A stretch of 64,000 nt of DNA from DATAFF01 sp963744915 (GCA_963744915.1 CAVUUY010000002.1:1-64000); one strand, 5' to 3'; shown: positions 27,544 to 36,829, counted from the first letter of the stretch. Notes: a model not told the origin generated them from the sequence alone. Numbers and translations: made by a program.

Positions 27544-27817
27544 ATGCAGTCATTGGAGAGCGCGAGGCTGAATTCCGAAACGGCCAAAACCGGACTCTGA
27601 GATCCGGCGTAATGATGTCCCTACCATTCAAAACTCCGACGATTTGTCGGCAAGCTGCAAACCCCTCAAATGTGTCGTTGACCAGTTGTTCAGCGGCTTC
27701 GGTAGGAGGAAAGAGTTTGGGTTGATTCAATGAATGCTCCATGATATTTGAGACATCAACAACACTGTTTTAAATGTCACATGTCATGTGCGCACTGTCG
27801 AAAAGTGCGTTTCTGCG
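27544..27817. other. Short gap; possible minus-strand hypothetical frame
   Basis: On the minus strand a 77-codon frame runs 27742-27509 (MEHSLNQPKLFPPTEAAEQL, then VNDTFEGFAACRQIVGVLNG). Its first 58 residues look protein-like, but no family is recognised, and it overlaps the remnant at 27131-27543 tail to tail. It may be the intact start of a broken gene. The rest is the promoter area of the HTH gene at 27818. Confidence 0.3.
27758..27790. promoter_or_regulatory. Inverted repeats upstream of the HTH-hyf operon
   Basis: A perfect repeat CACATG-T-CATGTG lies at 27778-27790, 28 bases before the HTH gene. A wider GACAT...ATGTC pair lies at about 27753-27779. Placement fits an operator for the adjacent regulator. 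This is inferred from symmetry and position only. Confidence 0.35.
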
Positions 27818-28069
27818 ATGATCAGCGCGCCACAATTGCGGGCCGCCCGCGCCCTCCTTGGTATCGATCAACGCCAGCTGGCTGATCTGGCTGGTCTCTC
27901 AGTGCCGACCATCCAGCGGATGGAAGCAAGCGAGGGTGTGATACGCGGCAATGTCGATTCTCTAATGAAACTGATCGCAGCAATTGATGCCGCTGGCATC
28001 GAGCTCATTGCCGAGGGCGCCATCAGCCGGGCCGGCGGGCGCGGCGTGCGGTTGAAGGACCGCGGGTGA
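27818..28069 (+). CDS. XRE-type helix-turn-helix regulator
   Basis: This is an 83-residue DNA-binding protein of the Cro/C1 type, with the motif QLADLAGLSVPTIQRMEASE near residues 19-38 and a short tail. ATG 27818 fits the family start (MISAPQLRAARALLG); the frame opens further upstream but without similarity. Its TGA overlaps the ATG of the next gene by one base (TGATG), so it is the first gene of the hyf-like operon and may control it. Close relatives are widespread in alphaproteobacteria beside transport or membrane-complex genes. Confidence 0.88.
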   Translation: MISAPQLRAARALLGIDQRQLADLAGLSVPTIQRMEASEGVIRGNVDSLMKLIAAIDAAGIELIAEGAISRAGGRGVRLKDRG

Positions 28070-30078
28070 TGGCGGTGGTAACGATTCTATGGTGTGTTGC
28101 TGCCCTCCTCCTGATCGCAGTCTTGGCGCTGGCCATGGGCCGGTCCAATGTAGCAACGAAGGTGGTCTACGGCACGTGCTTGGCCACTTCAGTGATCGCA
28201 CTCGTGTCGGCCGCGCTCGGGCTTCTTGCAGGCACTGGCAATCAGCTTCTCACACTGCCGCTCGGCATTCCTTGGATCGGTGCCAATTTTCGCATCGACG
28301 TGCTCGCCGCTTTTTTCCTCGTGGTGGTCAATCTTGGGGCCGCGGCGGCGAGCCTCTATGGACTCGGCTATGGTCGCCACGAGGCAGCACCGCACCGCGT
28401 GCTGCCCTTCTTTTCGGTGTTCCTCGCCGCCATGAACCTGGTGGTGCTGGCAGCCGATGCCTTCACCTTTCTTCTGTCCTGGGAGTCCATGTCGCTCGCC
28501 TCCTGGGCGCTGGTCATGGCCCATCATCGCGATGCCGAAAACGCCCGTGCCGGCTATGTCTATCTGCTCATGGCGAGCTTTGGGACGATGGCGCTGCTGC
28601 TCGCCTTCGGCCTTCTCGCGGGCACCACCGGCAGCTATGGCTTCGCGGCGATGCGTGTCGCAGAGCATCCGCCCTTCATCGCAGCCCTGGTCCTCGGTCT
28701 GGCGCTTCTCGGGGCCGGCTCCAAGGCCGGCCTGGTGCCGCTTCATGCCTGGCTCCCGCTCGCCCATCCGGCGGCGCCGAGCCATGTTTCGGCGCTGATG
28801 AGCGGCGTCATGACCAAGGTCGCGGTGTACGGCTTCGTGCGCATCATCTTCGACCTCCTCGATGCGCCAAGCTGGTGGATGAGCATGGTGGTACTGTTTC
28901 TCGGTGGTGTCACCGCCGTCCTCGGCGTGCTCTATGCCTTGATGCAACATGATCTGAAGCGCCTGCTCGCTTATCACACGGTTGAGAATATCGGCATCAT
29001 TTATATCGGCCTTGGCTTGGCGTTGGCATTTCAAGCCAATGATATGGCCTGGGCGGCAGCACTCGCCTTGACCGCCGCCCTGTTCCACGTGCTCAACCAC
29101 TCGCTGTTCAAAAGTCTCTTGTTTTTCGGCGCGGGCGCGGTGCTGGCGGCGACTCGGGCACGCGACATGGAGCATCTTGGTGGCCTGATCCATCGCATGC
29201 CTCTGACGAGCTTCGCCTTCCTGGTCGGCTGCGTAGCGATCTCGGCACTGCCCCCGCTTAATGGCTTCGTATCGGAATGGCTGACGTTCCAGGCCATCCT
29301 GCAGAGCCCTGCTCTGCCTCAATGGGGTCTCAAGATTTTGGTGCCGGCGGTCGGCGGCATGCTGGCCCTGTCGGCTGCACTCGCCGGCGCCTGTTTCGTC
29401 AAGGCCTTTGGCGTGACGTTCCTTGGCCGAGCGCGCACACCTGCGGCAGAACATGCCCGCGAGGTAGATCTGCTTTCAATTGCGGCAATGTTCGGGCTTG
29501 CCGCCTTGTGCCTGCTTACCGGCATATTGCCCGGTTTGGTGATCGATGGACTGGCGCCGGTGACGCGCGATTTGGTCGGCGCCAGCATGCCGTCGCAGCT
29601 CGGGGTGCCATGGCTATCGATTGTGCCGATCCCGGCGACGCGCAGCTCCTATAACGGCCTGCTCGTGTTCATCTTCATTGCCCTTTCGGCGATGCTGACC
29701 ATCTTTGTCGTCCACCGATTCGGCTCGCACGCGCTGCGCCGGGCGCCGGCCTGGGACTGCGGCTTCCCCGACCCCAGTCCGGCAACTCAATACACCGCCG
29801 GCAGCTTTGCCCAGCCCATCCGCCGCGTGTTTGGGACGCTGGTGTTTGGTGTGAACGAGCATGTCGACATGCCCAGGCCTGGGGATATCCGTGCCGCGCG
29901 GCTGACGGTCGAACTCACTGACCTCATCTGGGACAGGCTCTACCAACCCGTTGCCGATGCTGTCGGGTTCACTGCCGAACGGCTCAACCAACTCCAATTC
30001 CTGACGATCCGGCGCTATCTCAGCCTCGTCTTTCTGGTCCTTGTCGTCTTGCTTTTGGCGCTCGCGATATGGCCGTGA
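28069..30078 (+). CDS. hyfB: HyfB-like antiporter subunit (NuoL/N family)
   Basis: This 669-residue membrane protein is a Mrp/NuoL-type ion-translocating subunit, with about 15 hydrophobic segments. It has the conserved Glu and Lys of the family in SWESMSLASW and in GSKAGLVPLHAWLP, a later HNHSLFKSLLFFGAGAV and PPLNGFVSEW. It corresponds to component B of hydrogenase-4 and formate hydrogenlyase. ATG 28069 overlaps the HTH stop. It overlaps hyfC by ten bases. In this operon it would be one of two antiporter-like subunits in the membrane arm. Confidence 0.9.
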   Translation: MAVVTILWCVAALLLIAVLALAMGRSNVATKVVYGTCLATSVIALVSAALGLLAGTGNQLLTLPLGIPWIGANFRIDVLAAFFLVVVNLGAAAASLYGLGYGRHEAAPHRVLPFFSVFLAAMNLVVLAADAFTFLLSWESMSLASWALVMAHHRDAENARAGYVYLLMASFGTMALLLAFGLLAGTTGSYGFAAMRVAEHPPFIAALVLGLALLGAGSKAGLVPLHAWLPLAHPAAPSHVSALMSGVMTKVAVYGFVRIIFDLLDAPSWWMSMVVLFLGGVTAVLGVLYALMQHDLKRLLAYHTVENIGIIYIGLGLALAFQANDMAWAAALALTAALFHVLNHSLFKSLLFFGAGAVLAATRARDMEHLGGLIHRMPLTSFAFLVGCVAISALPPLNGFVSEWLTFQAILQSPALPQWGLKILVPAVGGMLALSAALAGACFVKAFGVTFLGRARTPAAEHAREVDLLSIAAMFGLAALCLLTGILPGLVIDGLAPVTRDLVGASMPSQLGVPWLSIVPIPATRSSYNGLLVFIFIALSAMLTIFVVHRFGSHALRRAPAWDCGFPDPSPATQYTAGSFAQPIRRVFGTLVFGVNEHVDMPRPGDIRAARLTVELTDLIWDRLYQPVADAVGFTAERLNQLQFLTIRRYLSLVFLVLVVLLLALAIWP

Positions 30079-31025
30079 TTGTCGACTTCCTGGTTCAGGG
30101 TGCCGAGATGGCGCTGGTGCTGCTGCTTGCACCGTTCCTCATCGGCTTCATCCGCAAGGTGAAAGCAAGGTTGTTGCGCCGCGTCGGACCCTCGATCATC
30201 CAGCCCTACCGCGACATTGCGCGCCTCATGCGCAAGGACGTGGTGCTCGCCGAAAACGCCTCCTGGCTGTTCCGCGCGGCGCCGTATCTGATCTTCGCCG
30301 CCACCTGGGTCGCGGCGTCGCTGGTGCCGACCTTTGCCACGGGACTCATGTTCAGCTGGACCGCCGACCTCTTAGCGATCATTGCGCTTCTGGCCAGCGC
30401 GCGGTTCTTCCTGGCGCTCGCCGGTATGGACGTCGGCACCGCCTTTGGCGGCATCGGCGCGAGCCGCGAGATGATGATAGCCTCGCTCGCCGAGCCCGCC
30501 ATGTTGCTGATCATCTTCACGCTCGCCTTGATCGCCGGATCAACGCAGCTGTCAACCGTAGCCTCGGTCATGGCCTCTTCGGAAGTGGGCCTTCGCGTTT
30601 CGCTCGGGCTTGCCCTCGTCGCCCTTATCATGGTGGCGATCGCCGAGAACGCCCGCATTCCGGTGGACAACCCGGCGACCCATCTCGAACTCACCATGGT
30701 GCATGAGGCCATGGTGCTCGAATATTCGGGCCGGCACTTGGCGATGATCGAATTCGCGGCAGCACTCAAGCTTTTGCTTTACATCTCGCTCATCGCTTGT
30801 GTGTTCATGCCCTGGGGCCTCAGTTTCGTGGGCGCCGGACCAATAGGCTACATCCTGAGCACCGCGGCCTATGTTGCCAAGCTCGCTTTTGGTGGTGCTC
30901 TGCTCGCCCTGTTCGAAACCGCTGTCGCCAAAATGCGGGTGTTCCGGGTGCCGGATTTCCTGGGTGCCGCGCTGATGCTCGGCCTGCTCGGCGCCCTTCT
31001 CCTTTTCGTGTCCCGGAGCCTTTAG
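30069..31025 (+). CDS. hyfC: HyfC-like subunit (NuoH family)
   Basis: This 318-residue membrane subunit is related to NuoH and HycD and links the peripheral arm to the ion channels. It shows the family's cytoplasmic loops: RRVGPSIIQPYRDIARLMRK near residue 38, ENARIPVDNPATHLELTMVH near residue 195, and a C-terminal FRVPDFLGAA. About eight hydrophobic segments are present. It starts inside the end of hyfB. The next gene begins directly after its TAG. Confidence 0.92.
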   Translation: MAVIVDFLVQGAEMALVLLLAPFLIGFIRKVKARLLRRVGPSIIQPYRDIARLMRKDVVLAENASWLFRAAPYLIFAATWVAASLVPTFATGLMFSWTADLLAIIALLASARFFLALAGMDVGTAFGGIGASREMMIASLAEPAMLLIIFTLALIAGSTQLSTVASVMASSEVGLRVSLGLALVALIMVAIAENARIPVDNPATHLELTMVHEAMVLEYSGRHLAMIEFAAALKLLLYISLIACVFMPWGLSFVGAGPIGYILSTAAYVAKLAFGGALLALFETAVAKMRVFRVPDFLGAALMLGLLGALLLFVSRSL

Positions 31026-31688
31026 ATGGATAGGCTTGTCTTCGACATTGCCCATATGCTCGCCGGCGGGCTGGTGCTGGTCAGCTTCATGATGCTCTAC
31101 CAGGACCGCCTCTATGCGCTTCTCAACATCTATGCGCTCCACGCCCTGGTTCTCGCCCTTGCGGTCGCCTGGCGGGCCTACGCCCAGGATGCACCGCACC
31201 TTTATGTCACAGCAGTAATCGCACTTGTGTTCAAGGGGATCATCATACCGGTCGTCCTCCATCGCATCATCGCCCGCCTCGGCATCCACCGAGAGATCGA
31301 GACAGTGGTCGGCATCGGCCCGACCATGCTGGCTGGCATGGGACTGGTAGCTCTCTCCATGGTGGTCATGTTGCGCGTCACCACCCAGGCCGACCCGCTG
31401 GCGCGGGAAGACCTCGCCTTTGCGCTGTCGATTGTCCTGCTCGGGTTGCTTTTGATGGTGACGCGGCGCAATGCCGTGAGCCAGGTGGTCGGCTTCATGT
31501 CACTTGAGAACGGGCTGGTGCTAGCCGCGACTGGTGCCAAGGGCATGCCACTCGTGGTCGAAATCAGCGTCGCATTCTCGATCCTGATTGCCTTCATAGT
31601 GATCGGCATATTCCTGTTCCGCATCCGTGAGCGGTTCGACACGGTGGATGTGCAGGCGCTCGACCGGTACCGCGGAGAACGGCGATGA
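31026..31688 (+). CDS. hyfE: HyfE-like membrane subunit
   Basis: This 220-residue protein has about seven hydrophobic segments. It matches the HyfE family, whose C-terminal part resembles NuoK (FMSLENGLVLAATGAKGMPL). It helps form the ion path between the antiporter-like subunits. The gene starts immediately after the hyfC stop and overlaps hyfF by four bases. Confidence 0.9.
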   Translation: MDRLVFDIAHMLAGGLVLVSFMMLYQDRLYALLNIYALHALVLALAVAWRAYAQDAPHLYVTAVIALVFKGIIIPVVLHRIIARLGIHREIETVVGIGPTMLAGMGLVALSMVVMLRVTTQADPLAREDLAFALSIVLLGLLLMVTRRNAVSQVVGFMSLENGLVLAATGAKGMPLVVEISVAFSILIAFIVIGIFLFRIRERFDTVDVQALDRYRGERR

Positions 31689-33151
31689 GCGGTTTCGAGT
31701 TCAACGCAATCAGCGCGATACTTCTCATTCCACTCGCCGCGGCGGGACTCCTTGCGGTTCTGCCGGGTTACCGGTTGACCGCGCGGCTGAATGTCACCGC
31801 CTCCTTCCTCACCCTCGTTGCAGCACTCTCGCTCTTCGTAACCGAGTGGCCGGCGCCCGGATCATACTTCCTTGTGGATGATCTCAACATCGTCTTCGTT
31901 GCGCTCAACACCTTCATTGGTTTCACTGCGAGCCTGTTCAGCGCCAGTTACATTGGCCACGAGCTTTCGACCGGCCGGCTGACCCCGACCCATCTTCGTT
32001 TTTATCACGCCATGTACCAGGTTCTGCTGTTCGCGATGAACCTCGCCCTGCTTGCGAACAATATCGGCCTTATGTGGGTGGCCGTCGAGATAGCCACGTT
32101 GACCACTGTCCTTATGGTTGGCATCTACCGAACCCACGAGGCACTGGAGGCCGCCTGGAAATATTTCATTCTCGGCAGCGTCGGAATTGCGCTAGCGCTT
32201 TTCGGCACCATTCTGGTCTATGTGGCGGCGCAGCCGGTGATAGGCGAAGGGCTGCAGGCCATGGTGTGGACGGTGCTGATCCAGCGCGTCGCGGAGTTCG
32301 ATCCGGCGCTGCTCAACCTGGCATTCGTGTTCCTGCTCCTTGGCTATGGCACCAAGGTCGGCTTGGCGCCACTGCACGCCTGGTTGCCCGATGCGCATGC
32401 CGAAGGACCGACGCCGATCTCGGCAGTGCTGTCAGGGCTGCTCCTCAACGTCGCGCTCTATGCCGTGCTGCGCTTCAAGCTGCTGCTTGCCGCCAATACC
32501 CAGGCGCTGGCGCCAGGCCCGCTGATGGTTACGATGGGACTCGTTTCCCTCGTCTTTGCCGCCTTCATGCTGTACCGCCGGCGCGACATCAAGCGCATGT
32601 TTGCCTATTCGTCAATCGAGCACATGGGCATCATTACCTTTGCCTTCGGTATTGGCGGGCCGCTGGCGAATTTCGCCGGGCTTCTGCACATGGTGATGCA
32701 CAGTCTGACCAAGTCGGCGATCTTCTATGCCGTCGGTCACATCGCCCAGATCAAGGGCACTCAGAAAATCGAGGATATTGGCGGCCTCACCGAAACCCAT
32801 CCCTGGCTCGGCTGGGCACTCGTTTGTGGCGTCGTGGCAATTGCCGGACTGCCGCCGCTTGGTATCTTCATGAGCGAATTCCTGGTCGTGAGCTCGGCCT
32901 TTGTTCATCAGCCACTCCTGGCGATACCGCTGGTTTTTGGCCTGCTTGTCGCCTTAGGAGCGCTGCTTCTGCGCTTAAACGGCCTCGCCTTCGGCAATCC
33001 CCGCGGCGCGATGGCGCCGACCGAGGGGTCTTACGCACCGATGTACGCGCATCTTGCGTTGGTTCTGACCGCCGGGATTTATCTGCCGCCGCCTTTGGTC
33101 GCATGGTTCCAGAATGTTGCCGGGCTGCCTGGGCTAGGCAAAGGGGGATGA
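31685..33151 (+). CDS. hyfF: HyfF-like antiporter subunit (NuoL/N family)
   Basis: This is a 488-residue second antiporter-like subunit with about 14 hydrophobic segments. Conserved elements include WVAVEIATLTTVL (Glu), a Lys in GSVG-linked segments, YGTKVGLAPLHAWLPDAHAE and EHMGIITFAFGIGG, and LPPLGIFMSEF. Two such subunits are expected in the Hyf/Ehr layout. ATG 31685 overlaps the hyfE stop, and its own TGA overlaps hyfG. Confidence 0.9.
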   Translation: MSGFEFNAISAILLIPLAAAGLLAVLPGYRLTARLNVTASFLTLVAALSLFVTEWPAPGSYFLVDDLNIVFVALNTFIGFTASLFSASYIGHELSTGRLTPTHLRFYHAMYQVLLFAMNLALLANNIGLMWVAVEIATLTTVLMVGIYRTHEALEAAWKYFILGSVGIALALFGTILVYVAAQPVIGEGLQAMVWTVLIQRVAEFDPALLNLAFVFLLLGYGTKVGLAPLHAWLPDAHAEGPTPISAVLSGLLLNVALYAVLRFKLLLAANTQALAPGPLMVTMGLVSLVFAAFMLYRRRDIKRMFAYSSIEHMGIITFAFGIGGPLANFAGLLHMVMHSLTKSAIFYAVGHIAQIKGTQKIEDIGGLTETHPWLGWALVCGVVAIAGLPPLGIFMSEFLVVSSAFVHQPLLAIPLVFGLLVALGALLLRLNGLAFGNPRGAMAPTEGSYAPMYAHLALVLTAGIYLPPPLVAWFQNVAGLPGLGKGG

Positions 33152-34674
33152 AGGGCATGGCAAGTGTCGTCGATTTACTCGTGGGCAACGCCGCCCGGGT
33201 GGCACTACATCGCCCCTGGCCGCGCGCTGTTGTAACGCCAGACATGTGGAATATGGCCGCCGATCATCTCGCGCGTGGACATTGGATCCTACTTGGTCTT
33301 TGGGGCGAGGCGGACGCCGTCCATATGGCGCTCATCGACGAACAGACCAGCGAGATCGGCGTCATCAGCCTCGAATGTCCGGATCGCTCGTATCCATCGA
33401 TCGGGATGCTGCATCCGCCGGCGATTCGGCTGGAGCGCGCGGTCCGCGACCTGTTCGGGCATGATGCCATTGGACTGCCGGATACGCGCCCGTGGCTCGA
33501 TCACGGTCGCTGGGACATAGCCCGCCCACTTAGCTCGCGCCCCGATACAACACCGAGTCCGCCGCATTACCTTTTCCTGCCTGTCGAAGGGGACGGCATT
33601 CACCAGATCCCGGTCGGCCCCGTCCATGCGGGCATCATCGAGCCCGGCCATTTCCGCTTCACGGCAAACGGCGAGACGGTGGTTCGACTTGAAGAGCGGC
33701 TCGGTTACGTTCACAAGGGAATCGAGAGCCTAATGGCCGGTGTCGATCTTGACCGAGCCGCCCTGCTCGCCGGCCGCGTCTCCGGTGACAGCACCGTTGC
33801 CTACGCGCTTGCCTTTGCGCAGGCAGCCGAGGCGGCACTTGGGATCGAGGTGCCCATGCGCGCGCATTGGCTGCGCGCGCTCATGGCGGAGCTAGAGCGT
33901 CTCGCCAATCACTTTGGCGACATCGGCGCGGTCTGCAACGATGCCGCCTTCACGCTATTGCACGCCCATTGCGGAGTACTTCGTGAGCGCGTTCTACGCG
34001 CTGCCCATGCCTGCTTCGGTCACCGGCTTATGCGCGACCGCATCGTGCCCGGCGGGATCGTTGGCGAGCCGAGCCTGGGGTTCAGGGTGGTCCTGCGTGG
34101 ACTTATTGACCACGTCAGGGGCAGATTTCCCGAATTGGTAGAACTTTACGACAATACGACATCACTCCAGGACCGCACCGTCGGCACCGGGGTCCTCGCG
34201 CCGGCGCTCGCCCGCCAATATGGCGCTGGTGGTTACATTGGCCGCGCCTCAGGCCGCTCCTTCGATGCCCGCCGCAAGCCCGGCTATCCTCCCTATGATG
34301 GCCTCCGGTTCGATGTGCCCATCTTGGAAGCGGGGGACGTCAATGCTCGCCTTTGGATCCGGATCCGCGAAGTCGAGCAGAGTCTTTCGCTATTGGAACA
34401 GATCCTCGAACAATTGCCCGATGGTGCCGTGCGGGCAGAGGTGAAGGATACGAGGGAGCGAGGAGAGGGGTTGGCGTTGGTCGAAGGCTTTCGCGGTGAC
34501 ATACTTGTTTGGGTCCGGCTCGCCGGTAACGGCAGGGTCGACCGGTGCCATCTGCGGGACCCTTCGTGGTTTCAATGGCCGCTCCTAGAAGCCGCGATCG
34601 AGGGCAACATCGTCGCGGATTTTCCGCTCTGCAATAAATCGTTCAACTGTTCCTATTCGGGCCACGATCTCTAG
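33148..34674 (+). CDS. HyfG-like large subunit lacking NiFe cysteine motifs
   Basis: This is a 508-residue fusion of a NuoC-like domain (about residues 1-150) and a NuoD/hydrogenase-large-subunit-like domain. In true group 4 hydrogenases two CxxC motifs hold the NiFe centre. Here the first site reads RVSGDSTVAY (residues 210-219) in place of RVCGIC, and the C-terminal site reads DFPLCNKSFNCSYSGHDL, where Cys495 and Cys501 are not a CxxC. No metal centre is therefore expected. This fits the Ehr (energy-converting hydrogenase-related) complexes described as a link between complex I and group 4 hydrogenases. It should not be annotated as hydrogenase. Confidence 0.88.
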   Translation: MKGMASVVDLLVGNAARVALHRPWPRAVVTPDMWNMAADHLARGHWILLGLWGEADAVHMALIDEQTSEIGVISLECPDRSYPSIGMLHPPAIRLERAVRDLFGHDAIGLPDTRPWLDHGRWDIARPLSSRPDTTPSPPHYLFLPVEGDGIHQIPVGPVHAGIIEPGHFRFTANGETVVRLEERLGYVHKGIESLMAGVDLDRAALLAGRVSGDSTVAYALAFAQAAEAALGIEVPMRAHWLRALMAELERLANHFGDIGAVCNDAAFTLLHAHCGVLRERVLRAAHACFGHRLMRDRIVPGGIVGEPSLGFRVVLRGLIDHVRGRFPELVELYDNTTSLQDRTVGTGVLAPALARQYGAGGYIGRASGRSFDARRKPGYPPYDGLRFDVPILEAGDVNARLWIRIREVEQSLSLLEQILEQLPDGAVRAEVKDTRERGEGLALVEGFRGDILVWVRLAGNGRVDRCHLRDPSWFQWPLLEAAIEGNIVADFPLCNKSFNCSYSGHDL

Positions 34675-35205
34675 ATGCGCAAACTGCTTTTCCAAGGTAT
34701 GTTTCGCCCGCCGCTCACCGAGCCGCCGCCACCTTTGAGCGACACTGCAATGGATGAGCTCGCAAGAAGCCTCGATCGCGCCGCGCGCCGACGCCTGGGC
34801 CGCAGCCTGGCAATTCGCCAGATCGACGCCGGATCCTGCAACGGCTGCGAGCTCGAAGTCCACGCCCTCAACAATCCTTTCTACGACCTCGAGCGATTTG
34901 GCATTCGCTTCGTCGCCTCGCCGCGGCACGCCGATGTGCTGCTTGTTACCGGTCCGGTGACCAAGAATATGCGCGAGGCGCTGGAGCGCACGTATCATGC
35001 GACGCCTAGCCCGAAGTGGGTCGTCGCCCTCGGTGGTTGCGCCCGGGATGGCGGCTGCTTCGCGGGCAGTTACGCAGTTGTTGGTGGTGTTTCTGAGGTG
35101 GTCCCCGTAGCTCTCCATATACTCGGCTGCCCGCCATCACCGACTGAGATTTTAAGTGGCCTCCTCACTTTGTTAGAGCAAGCGAGTGGAGAACGAAGGC
35201 CTTGA
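34675..35205 (+). CDS. hyfI: HyfI-like iron-sulfur subunit (NuoB family)
   Basis: This 176-residue subunit carries the [4Fe-4S] cluster nearest the membrane arm (N2-like). All four ligands are present: Cys55 and Cys58 in GSCNGCELE, Cys122 in GGCARDGG and Cys152 in LGCPPSP. The N-terminal 40 residues are an extension rich in proline. It starts directly after the hyfG stop. With the cluster kept but the NiFe site lost in HyfG, the complex can carry electrons yet has no hydrogen site. No HyfA/HyfH ferredoxin-like gene follows, so the electron partner is unknown. Confidence 0.9.
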   Translation: MRKLLFQGMFRPPLTEPPPPLSDTAMDELARSLDRAARRRLGRSLAIRQIDAGSCNGCELEVHALNNPFYDLERFGIRFVASPRHADVLLVTGPVTKNMREALERTYHATPSPKWVVALGGCARDGGCFAGSYAVVGGVSEVVPVALHILGCPPSPTEILSGLLTLLEQASGERRP

Positions 35206-35217
35206 AATAGAGGGCAA

Positions 35218-35379
35218 ATGCTACGCCTTCTTGCGGCAGCACTGGCTGCGGCATGTTTCCAGTTCGTGGCCGTGACATTGGCAACAATAGCGGCCTTGCG
35301 AGGGCGACTTTTTCCGATGTCCGCGTTCTGTCATCGCTTCGGTTTCGCGATGTCCACGCCATGTCCGCTTCCGGCCTGA
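35218..35379 (+). CDS. Possible 53-aa membrane or secreted peptide after hyfI
   Basis: A 53-codon frame starts at ATG 35218, 13 bases after hyfI, and encodes a hydrophobic start (MLRLLAAALAAACFQFVAVT) followed by a basic, cysteine-containing tail. It could be a small last gene of the operon. No family is recognised, and the ribosome site (AGAGGGC) is modest. The rest of the gap 35380-35564 shows nothing. Confidence 0.3.
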   Translation: MLRLLAAALAAACFQFVAVTLATIAALRGRLFPMSAFCHRFGFAMSTPCPLPA

Positions 35380-35564
35380 AAGTGATTATTCTGGAGTTGT
35401 CGGGTCACTTCCCAGAAGGGCCATCAGCGCCGATTTGGCCGTAGCCTGGCCATGTTCCGGTCTACCTTGACTGCCAAACAATTAGACAAGCGTCGGTTGG
35501 GCTCGGACAAACATTGGTTTAACTTTATCTGCGGCCTGCGAACGCGTTGATCCATTTCATCCGA

Positions 35565-36434
35565 TCACTTCGCTACGATTGCACATAGCCAAGCGAGCGT
35601 AACTATCGCGGTGGAAGCCCAGGCGGCTTTCCACTGTGCCGGGTGATCATCTGGCCAATTGCGATCCAGCCAGGCAAGTAGCAATCCAAGACACGCACCC
35701 GTCGCAAACCCAAAAACATGAGCAAGGATGTCGGTTTGTCCTTCGCTGAACCCGAGAAGAGCCAGCAACATCAGGCCACCTCCGAGGGGCACCCAGTCGC
35801 GCAGACTTGAAGACATCCGCCCATGCCGCCAATCCTGCCTCAGCGCCGCGAGCAGGCCGACAGCCGCAAATATTGCGGTGGACGCTCCGATGGACGTGTG
35901 GATTGCCGGTCTTACCAGGGCGTTCAATGCGTTGCCTGCCGCCCCTGCTGCCACCACGGCCAGTGAGGTCATTCCTGGACCCAGAACCTGGGACAAGAGC
36001 AAAAGGAAAACGGTTCCGAAAGCGAGATTGTTCAGGAGATGCGTTCCGCTGACATGCAGAAAGAGCGCCGTAACGGTACGCCACCATTGACCTGCGCGGA
36101 TCAAGCCCACTTGAGCCGAGCCGGCCTCTAACCACTGAACAGACAAGGCGTCGCGACGGGCGGCAGCGAAGAAGAAGAGCAGAACCATCCAGTAAACCAG
36201 CAGGATTTCGATATTGGCCGGCGCAGGACTGATCTGTTTCCTCTCGGTCGGTTGGCCCTGATTCTCCAAATCATGGGCTGCGAGTTCCTTCTCCGCCTGA
36301 CTTGCGTCTTCCGCCGCGACGATAAGGCTGAAATCGCCGGCGTCCTGGACAATCGTCGATTCGATACCCTGGGCACTCAGGATAAGGGCATAGAGCTCGG
36401 CCTGACCGAGCGTCGCGCACCGCCGCACTACCAT
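35565..36434 (-). CDS. Rhomboid-family intramembrane serine protease with N-terminal DUF2007-like domain
   Basis: This is a 289-residue membrane protease. Residues 1-65 form a small soluble domain resembling DUF2007 (VVRRCATLGQAELYALILSA). Then come six or so hydrophobic segments with the catalytic Ser in the GAST motif (SIGASTAIFAAVG) and the catalytic His in DILAHVFGF. The H-x-x-x-N element before the active site is present as HLLNNLAFG. ATG 36434 follows a TGAGGAG; a longer frame upstream lacks similarity. Substrates are unknown. It is convergent with the hyf operon and not obviously linked to it. Confidence 0.88.
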   Translation of the reverse strand: MVVRRCATLGQAELYALILSAQGIESTIVQDAGDFSLIVAAEDASQAEKELAAHDLENQGQPTERKQISPAPANIEILLVYWMVLLFFFAAARRDALSVQWLEAGSAQVGLIRAGQWWRTVTALFLHVSGTHLLNNLAFGTVFLLLLSQVLGPGMTSLAVVAAGAAGNALNALVRPAIHTSIGASTAIFAAVGLLAALRQDWRHGRMSSSLRDWVPLGGGLMLLALLGFSEGQTDILAHVFGFATGACLGLLLAWLDRNWPDDHPAQWKAAWASTAIVTLAWLCAIVAK

Positions 36435-36786
36435 GTCTCGACGACGCTCCTCATTCGATGTTACCCAAGATTTGCAGGTCGTCCCGGCGTATGCCGTTGG
36501 AAGCACGCGTATAAGGCATCGGTCACCAAGGGTGTATTTTCAGTGCACGTTCACTGAACCCACTTTTAGCGTTCACACCGCGTTCGTTTTGGATTAGTTG
36601 ACGACGACTCGATTGCTCTCCGGGCATGGTTGAAGCGGCCGTAAGCCGGGTTGCATCGCAGGTTCCGAGAAGGGCCAAAACTGGACTTCGCGGAAATCGC
36701 ATCGGGCACTTCAAAGATCGGGTGCCGACACCCAGGAATTTATGCCCTCGCTATCGGCAAGATGTCTCACATTTTTATTCCTTTCT

Positions 36787-36829
36787 TGCAATGCGATTGC
36801 ATGAAGAGCAACATTCTTGTAAATGTTGC
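36787..36829. promoter_or_regulatory. Inverted repeats upstream of the XRE-cupin gene
   Basis: Two perfect inverted repeats lie just before the regulator gene: TGCAAT-GCG-ATTGCA (36787-36801) and GCAACATT-CTTGTA-AATGTTGC (36808-36829). The first shares the TTGCA/TGCAA character of the repeats before the HyuA gene at 37581-37617. That suggests one regulator binds both places. The rest of the gap 36435-36786 holds no gene. Confidence 0.45.

Noticed and set aside
28189..29454. 421-codon open frame antisense to hyfB
   Set aside because: It is a GC-bias shadow of a clear membrane protein gene, with no family resemblance.
33148..34674. Reading the HyfG-like protein as a hydrogenase-4 catalytic subunit
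   Set aside because: Both NiFe-binding CxxC motifs are missing.
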